Program-made: the position numbers and the translations under genes | Notes under the pieces: generated by a model | Seen by the model: the letters and a program-made list of their open reading frames with translations, nothing else | Told to the model about the DNA's origin: nothing | The model's database searches: none | Shown here: piece after piece, positions 48,601 through 57,600 of the stretch | Position numbering within the stretch: the stretch's first letter is position 1 | Layout of the letters: each line of letters opens with the position of its first letter | Assembly: GCF_004798865.1 (NCBI RefSeq) | Contig: NW_025336481.1 | Location: forward strand, 17,516,934-17,580,933 | Reading direction: 5' to 3' | DNA from: Varanus komodoensis | Lineage: Eukaryota > Chordata > Lepidosauria > Squamata > Varanidae | DNA length: 64,000 nucleotides

Positions 48601-51600
48601 GAATTTTGTGAAACCAACAACCTACTCATTGCAAACTCATACTCCAAGCACCCACTCAGACAATTGTATACATGGATGTCACCAGATGCCCAATACATAA
48701 ATCAAATAGATCATTATATTTTTATACCTCCGGTAGCCAAAGCTCTCTGGATGGTTTACAACAATAATCATATACTCAGGTCACCCATCCAGATTCTAAC
48801 CAGGCCTGACCCTGCTTAATTTCCAAGATTAGACAGTATCAGGTAGGAAGCTTGAAGATTATATAATTGAAGGTAAAAGGTGGAGAAGCTGTACTGTTGC
48901 TGCCAAAACAAGACCAGGAGAAGAATGGGACCATGAATTCCTAATTTTAAAAAATTGGAGTCAAGCTAAAAAAGATCACCATCAGAAACATATAACCAAA
49001 ATATATCTTAAGTAGCATCCCCAAAAGAATTTAAGGTGCACATAAAGAACTAATTTTGCATTGCTCGACTTAATTGACTGTGAGCCAGAAGAGCTGTGGA
49101 CTGAAACCAGAATTGTTATTAGGGAAGAATGCCAAAGGCAATTCCTTAGCAACAAGAAAGAAAAAACCTTGATGGATGACAGAGGAAACACCCTCTGTTG
49201 CAAAGGACAGGCGAGAAGCAAAAAAAATCAAAGGGTCTGAATCCTGAATTTTACTTTTCAGTGACTATCACATAGACACGAAAAGAACAATTACAGTGAT
49301 CAGTGCAAAGAGGAAGATGAAGCAGAAGCAGAAAAAGAACAGCAAAAGAGGAAAAACAAGAGACCTCTTCCAGGAGATCCAAGAAATTGAAAGGAAATTC
49401 AAACCTAGACCAGGCATACTAAAAGACAAAGGTATGCACTGTCTGACCAGGAGAAAATAAAAGGAAGATGGAAAGAATATACAGAACTATACAGAAGAGA
49501 TGAAAGGATGACATACTTTGAAACAGAATCCTATGAAGAACAGCCTCCAATATTATGAAGTGAAATGAAAGCTGCTTTGACATCACTTTCAAAGAATAAA
49601 ACCCCTAGAGTAGATAGGGCACCAGTAGCTATTCCAAGCTGCAGAATCAGCCCAAAAGAATATGCCAGCAAATATGGAAAACGGGGGGTAAAAGCTCACA
49701 GACTGGAAATCTTTGATATATGTTCCAGTCCACAAAGAAGCAGTTGCAGAAAAGTGCAGCAATCACAAGGCTATAGCATTAATTCCCCTTGCAATTAAAG
49801 TGATGCTCACAGTGTTGCAATGAAGAATACTACACTATATGGAGCGAGAAATGTTTAACATCAAAGCTGGATTCCAGAATGCTGGATGTCCAAGATGAAT
49901 TTGGTGACTACTGGAATTCTCCAGATAATTTCAGAGGTTCAATCTATGCTTAATAGTCTACCACAAAACCTTTGACTGTATGGATCTTGAGGAGCTATGT
50001 ATGATTCCGAAAGAAATGGGTGTTCCTCAGCATTTGATTGTCCTGATGCATAACTTGTATCACAAACTAAAAGCTACTGTGAGGAAAGAATATGAAGAAA
50101 CAGAATTGTTTCCCATAGGCAAAACTGTCAGACAGTGCAGCATTTCATTTCCCTCTTTGTTCAATCCATATTCAAAGCATATTGTAAGGGAAGCTGGATT
50201 AGAGAAAAGAGAGTAATTTGGTGGAAGAAACATTGCTAATATAAGGTGTGCAGGTGATACCATCCTACTGGCAGAAAGCAGCAATGACTTGAAACAATGC
50301 CGAATAAAAGTGAACGAACAAAGTACAAAAGCAGGACTGCAGCTGAAAAATTACAGAACTTTACTGTTAACAATGAAGAAATTGAAGTAGTAGAAGATTT
50401 AGCATACCTTGGGTCAGTTATCAATTCAAAGGCTATAATGTTGCATGTATCCCAACAGATTTGGAATTAAAATGTTCTGGACCCCCCATTGCTTTTCCTT
50501 TGGTCAGTGAAATATGCAGTTTGAAAATGCCCCTCTTGGGATGATGATGCCCAGGACCACTTTATTCTTCCCACATGAAAAGACTACCACACTTTCTATT
50601 AGCTGCAACTATGGTGACAATTATCCATGCCTTTGTAATCTCTATGTTAGACTAAATACCACGGCAAAGAGCTAAAAGATCTAGGCCTCAGGTTATAAGG
50701 GGAAACAGGGAGAGGGAAAGCAGGTGGAAATGAAGAACAAGAGAGGGTGAAGGAGAAATGATGGCAGAAGAGAAAAGAGCAGCAAAGAAAATGGGTGCTT
50801 CACTACCAACTGTGTTCCCAGCAACTTTTGGCTTTCCCCACCCCCTCCCCCAGTTTTCCCTTGCAAAAATGCAGGCTTTGACACAGAAAAAGATTCCTAC
50901 TTCCACCTTGGAAAAACAACTTTAGCAGCTTTTTGATAACTGTGGAATTTCCTTTACCTGGAAATGGCCAGGTTTTTAAATTTCATAGCATTTAATGGTT
51001 CATCTTTACCTAGTACATGTGGCATTTACAATGCTGTTGAACTGGATATTTAAACCTTCAAGATAGGGCAGACTATTTGCATAAATTACAGCAGATCCCA
51101 CACATTTTACCTGAATAGACAGCTAAACATTTTTACAACTTATCACATCTCACCTGTAAGAAACAGGGTGGGATAAACTTATATAATGGTTCACAAAAAA
51201 CATGTACAAATTGCTTTCATGCTGGTGGGCATTGTGTTAATTATTTATAAAATAGGAAATCTATACACTGGTTCCAAGCATTATGCCATGGTATTTTATC
51301 TTGGTAAAGTTGACTTTAATGACAATTAAAGCAATACTTAATTAATCAACAACAGTGACTTGAAACTGTGAGGCACTTCATGTAAGTGACAAAAAGAGGA
51401 AGGAAGAAAATATTGCTCAAGACTGAAATCATTTGTGTGCCTGCAAAATAAAATTAATTCAAAATTAATTCATGCACAAGCAGGGCATGATGGAGATGGC
51501 CATCCTTGGATCTTTGTCTTCAGAATCTACATCTCAGCTAACCACTCAGCTTTCTGATGTTCAACTCAAAGCTGAACAGAATACACAAAAAATACAGCAA

Positions 51601-54600
51601 ACACAGGGAAAGCTAGAGATGGAAAGCTAGAGATAGAGATAACACAGTTAATCAAACAAACAAGTAAGTCAACATGGGATGTCGTGACCGTGCTAGAGAT
51701 GGAAAAAGCATCTTATTATTTAAGATTCCAGAATATATTAGAGGAGAAGAGTAAGCATTTGTGGGAATTGATGACCATCATGCTGGCAGACCCCTTAGGA
51801 GTAGATAATGAAGCCATGAATTTGGGGATCAACCTGATATATAGGGTCAATTCAAGCTATACTAGAAGAAATAAACTCCCAAGAGAAGTTCATGTCAAAT
51901 TTTCTCTAAGGTCTATAAGAGACAATGTTCTGAGGACTACATGTGAGAAACTGTTAAAGAGAGATGATCATCAAGAAGTGAAGGTTCTGAAACAAATACC
52001 ATGGAGAGTTAGAGATGGGAGAAAGAAATACTTATTTCTTACTATGAAATTGATTAAGAAAGAGATTATTTTCAAGTGGTTAACACAAGAAGGAATATTT
52101 TTCATTTGGAATTCTGCAAGATATAGATTAGACTCAATTCTCAAAGCGCAAGAATTCTATAAAAAATTTAGATCTATGCTTGAAGAGGAAGAACCTGGCA
52201 TTGCAAAAGAAGAAGGAAAAAGTACTGAAGCAATGGAATTAACGGAGTATCATTCTGAGGAAGGAGAAATAATGAATCTCAACGCACAGCAAGAAGTACA
52301 AATTTTGGATTCAAAGGAGAAGAGAAAGGGTAAAGCTGTAAAGGCGAAAATAAGTAGACGTGTGTGTGTGTGTGTGTGTAATTTTTAAAAAAAATATCGC
52401 TACAAAAAAAGAAGGGAGAATTGAGTTTCTCTCTTTAAACATTAACGGACTGAATGAGAGAACCCTTCTAAGAGAAGAAGGGTTTCTGCCCAACTTCAAA
52501 AACAAAAATTAGATATAATTTGTTTACAAGAAACACATATTAAGAAGCAAAGTGTTAAACTTTTGGAATGCCTAAAACTGGGAAAATAGTTTGTATCTTC
52601 CACTTCTCAAAAGAAAAGAGGTCTAGCACTCTATGTTAAGGAAAAACTGGAACCTAAATTTATTCTTGCTGATGAGGAGGGTAGGATTCTGATGGTTGAA
52701 ATTACAATTAAACGGAAAAAAGTACTTTTAGTGGCAATATATGCACCAAACGATCATCAGGAAACTTTTTACCAAAAATTACACATGTTACTTCTACAAG
52801 TGGATTTTCAGACTATGTGTGTAATGGGAGATTTCAATGCGATTGTGGATAAGGAAATGGATTATAAGAATGTTAGTAAAGGAAAAAAGGGTAGGAGGAT
52901 ACTCCCAAAGTCCTGCTCTAACATGATTGAGGAATATAGACTGACAGACGCTTGGAGGCATAAAAACCCATCTTCTGCCAAATACTCTTTTTACTCAAAT
53001 AGACATAGGTCGTGGTCTAGAATTGATATGGTTTGGATAACTCCAGACTTAGTACCAGATCTGATAGAAGCTGAAATAGAGGCAAATGTCTGGGCAGATC
53101 ATAACCCGGTATTCTTATCAGTAAAAGGAATTGTAGGGATGCCCAGATGGAGCCTAAATAAAGCATTGTTAAAAGATAAAAAAATTACAGAAAAGATAAA
53201 TAAAGAAATGCAAGTATTTTTTCAAATAAATAAACCAGAAGAAACCTCTTTACAGAATGTCTGGGATACAGCCAAAGCCTATGTCAGAGGAGTGATAATA
53301 ACATACTCAGTGCAAATAAATAAAAAGAGAAAACAAGAGCGAGCACTGATAGTAGAGGAGTTGATGAAATTGGAGCAAGTGCTGCAGGAGGACCCATCAA
53401 AACAAAGTCTTAAGTCTCAGCTGGACATTTTAAGGCATAAGTTAAACCTTTTGGATACAAATGAGCTTACTAAACAAATGAAGTTGACCAAACAGAACTT
53501 CTTTGAAAATGCTAATAAACCAGGGAGATGGTTAGCACATAAAGTTAAGAAAGAAAAAGAGAAGAGATTGATTGTGAAATTGAAAGACAGAGAAGGACAA
53601 TTACATTCACAGAGTGCACAAATCAAGAAAATAGTGGAAGACTTTTTTACAAAGCTATATCAGAAGGAGGAGATTCCAATCGAGAAAGTTAAAGAATATA
53701 TTTGAAAGGAAGAATTATCAAAACTACCAGAAAAATACCAAAAATTATTAAATCAAGAATCTGCATCTCAGCCATGGAAGAACATTTAGCCATCATGGCT
53801 AGCCATTGATGACACACCTTTCATCCCCAAGAAGTTTTCCCATAACTTACTAACGCCATCTAAGCTGCTGTCATCAAATAGTTCCACACACTTTTCAGCC
53901 AGTGTTTCTTGAACGGACCCTTGATGCAACACGGAAACCCATTTTTGAATTGAAGGAACTTTCAAAGGCAGTATGCGAGTGCCTTGTATTCCTTCAGTGA
54001 ATTAACCATGCACTACCCCTTAAAGTCAAGGGTGCCGGACCACAGTCGGTGGGATGTGAATCATTTCTCAAGGTTCCCTCGAAACACCATGTCCCCTTCT
54101 CCTAGCCCCACAATTTCCCCCTAAATGCTGACTGTTTCATAGTTTCCCTTTTGAACCCTTCCCTGCACCTGCCATTTTAAAAGTTTGAAATGCCTCTCCT
54201 AAAGTTTGGCTACTGTCTTTGAACTAAAATTGGCCAATATTTTTATATTTTTGTCCCAAAGTTTTTGCCTTTAGCCATACCCACTTTTGGCTTTGCTCAC
54301 CACTGGAACCTAGCCCTTGAGACCTTCTCAAAAATAGAACTCAGTCTTCATGCTGAAAGAGGTTCAACATACTCACCTTAAGTCCCACCCATCCTCCACA
54401 CATAAATAAATGATAAAATGAGGATGAAACATCAGGTCCAGTAATATGCTTATCAAGTCCAATATTTTCTCACTGCAGTAGTGGCAAATTCCTTAAGAGT
54501 GCAATCCTGTATATCTCTACACAGAATAAGTTTCCACTGACTGCAATAGGCCTTACTCCCAAGTAAGTTGGGTTTGAAGTGTACTTTAAGTATTATTTGC

Positions 54601-57600
54601 AACTATAGTAAAAATATTGTATGGACATTCCATTAAATATCATTTTCAACACATGTTCCCTGTGTATGATTTACCTCTGATGACTTCTTTTCAATGATGT
54701 TAAGTGTTGTTGTTTCTTGGACTGTCTCTGCTTTGTTTAATGTCTGAGCAGGCTGGCTTTGGTCTGGAGCAGGAAATGCCTTGGAGGAAAAATCTGTCAA
54801 AGAAAGGTTTTCTGTTTTTTAAAACTGAAAAAAATAAAATGATAAAAAGACCAAAAAAAAAAAAAAGACAGATGCTAAATTTCTCCAAGTTAATTGAAGA
54901 AAAATGCCTCTAGAATCCTGTTCAGTCCATTAACTGCAATGCTACCTGCAGTAGCTGAATCTGAATGTTAAATGCTTTTATAACTTTCTATGATAATTGT
55001 AAAACCCAGACAGAATCAAATTTCAACAGAAGTCCCCTGTGCTAAACTACTAGCTCTGCTTATATCCTCCATGTGTGACAGAAGTCCTCATTTTCAGGTG
55101 GAAAAAATTAACATAAAAAGCAACTAGTTCTGCTTGTTTATATGAAAATTATATGGAGGAAACCAGAAAATTAGAGCCAGTATCATCCTTCTCTGTCACC
55201 AAATCTTCCAATTAGTATTTAAAAGGAGTGTATTACTGGAGTAAGGCTGGCATGTGTTTCCCATTATGAGCAGCTAAAAAGGAATTTGGAAACCATTTGA
55301 AAGATAATGGAAAACTTTTAAGACTTCAGTCCTGTGGCAGGGGTTTTTATCTGGAGACAATTGGAAATATGTAGCAATAAATGAACTGGTGCTATAGTCC
55401 CAGTCTATTTCTGTTTTAATTAACTGCTGTTCATTTCTCTTAATAAGAGCTTTCTTATACTCTACATCTTCTAATGGTTAATAACCAATTATTCAAAAAA
55501 TATTTATTTTCTTGTCTTTCTAGTGTTGTGAGACCCTAAGCAATTACTGCACAACAGAAGGCTAGTTGACATGTTACAGCTTAACTCACATGACCCTCAG
55601 GGACAGATAAACCAATCGTTATTCTTTCATTGATTTGTCCATATCTTTGGATGCAGATGTGATTTACAACTCTGTGCACATCTACAAAAAGTAAAGTGAA
55701 GCAACCATAAGAAAAATGACATCCTCAGACCTTGTTCAGCCATAGTCTCATAGAAGATCATGTGGGAAACTGACATATTAAGGAATTTAGTGGTGTACAA
55801 TTGCTCCTTCTGTACCTAGACTTCCATTTGGTCTTATTTGCTTTCAGTGTTCCTTATTTTTATTATTTTCTAGTGTTAGTCTCTCAAATTGTCCCATCTC
55901 AGAAGGCTAGCTATTATTTACCTTTAGATTAAGCCTTGGCTAGATCTCAGGTTCTGTTTCCTTCTACAGACAGAAGTGTCTAGGATGGTCACATCTTTAC
56001 TGGCTGCTTACCAATATACCTAGGGCTAATCCTTTCACCTAATAAGAATGCACAAACATCCCCACAGTTATTGGAACACAGCCAGAATAGAGGTGAGCAT
56101 ATTAAATGTGATCTGGGATACTCCCAATTCAAAACTTCAATGCAGAGAGAAGATGCTGCATATTAGACCATTACTGGAGTGTATTGGCCACTCATTCTAA
56201 AGCAGTTTCCAGTGACTGAAAGAATGTAAATCTTATAATCTTGCTTTCAACTTGGTATTCAAAAAGGAAAGTGTAGAAGGGGTCACAATTTACTTAATGG
56301 ATCTTTTATTTCTCAGAAGACACTCCATTCTCTCTCACAAAAGCCAAGGATTACAACTTGAGTTGAATGCACTTTAATATTCAATATTAGTCAATCTACA
56401 CTTTGGGTTCAAATCCAAATGCCTGTATAGGCATCAGTTTCAGGAAACTTATATGATTCTGGTAATTGCCAATAACTTATAGTTAGACTAATTTATCTCA
56501 GTACTGAATGACAAAATAGCTATAATGGTATCTTAAGTGCTTTGACACCACAACTGGACAACTTCACTTGTGCTAGCTTCATTCTCTAGAGTGAAATGCC
56601 AGACTGCATGTTAGCTGTAGCTTTCCTGAAGCTGTACTCAGAAACTGTTCCTGAATGATACAAATTGATTGGTGGAAGAGCTAGTAATACTCTCTTAAAT
56701 AAAAGCTGGTATAGTTTAAAACATGGTGAGCTGGGATTTCCAGTTAAACCTTCTGATACCTACTTTTAAATCAATCTTGCCATTTGTTTGGTATTATACC
56801 AGAAAATAAGAACACAAGAAAACCAGATATTTGTTACAGACAACTAAAGGCTAAATAACTAAGGACCCTAACAGGGTCATGCTCTGACTTCAAGGGTTAA
56901 TGCTCTGAAATGCAAATACTTGCATTGCAATTTAAATGAGCTGCTTACATTGGATGTTCTCTGAAGGAGGGAACTCTGAAACAGGGTCCGAGGCAGGCAT
57001 TGTTGTCAAATAACCCTTGTTAGGTATCTTTTGGGGGAAAAGCATTGCATATGAAGTGCGCCGCCTTGTCCGACGTGCTATTTCACGTTCATTATGTAAC
57101 AGTTGCTCATCTTTTAATAAAGCAAGGACTTGCTTAGCCTTCTCCCTCACATGAAAACCTGTTGGAAACATGGTGTCCAAGTTAGAAAAATCAATGTTTT
57201 GCTCACTAGATCATTCATAGGACTCCATGGATACAGAAGACAAGGAAGTGTTTGATAATGTGATACTCAGGGCTACAAGCTAACAAAACAAGGTGTGAAT
57301 TCCACTGTTGTGCTTCTGGAAGGCAGGGTTGTGCAACTTAGTGGGCTGCAATGGCAAAGAGAAATCAACTAAAACTGGGAATTTTGCATGAAGATTGCTC
57401 TACCTGATTGTTGGCAATTCCCTTCTTGCAATTCAGCCCAGTAGGATAGAATGAACAATGTTCTGTAGTTGTTCCCATCCCGGTAGAAACATTTCAGGGT
57501 AGTTGGGAGAAATAGGGAGAAGGAGGAAAGAGAGATCTGTTGCTCAGACTACCTTCTACTTGCACAACACTGGATTTCACCAAGGATTCAACATTTGGTA

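Noticed and set aside
48720-48857. Functional 5S rRNA gene
   Set aside because: Only about half of 5S is matched, with substitutions in the promoter region, a SINE-type tail and a target duplication.
51684-52388. 234-codon open frame that could be read as a host gene
   Set aside because: It is the L1 ORF1p RRM and C-terminal domain, directly upstream of ORF2.
52692-53705. 337-codon open frame that could be read as a host gene
   Set aside because: It is the L1 ORF2 endonuclease region (YAPN, GDFNAIVD, SRIDMVW, ADHNPVF), not a host gene.
54794-54811. Including these 18 nt in ENTHD1 exon 3
   Set aside because: The exon 2 junction would then create a TAA stop.
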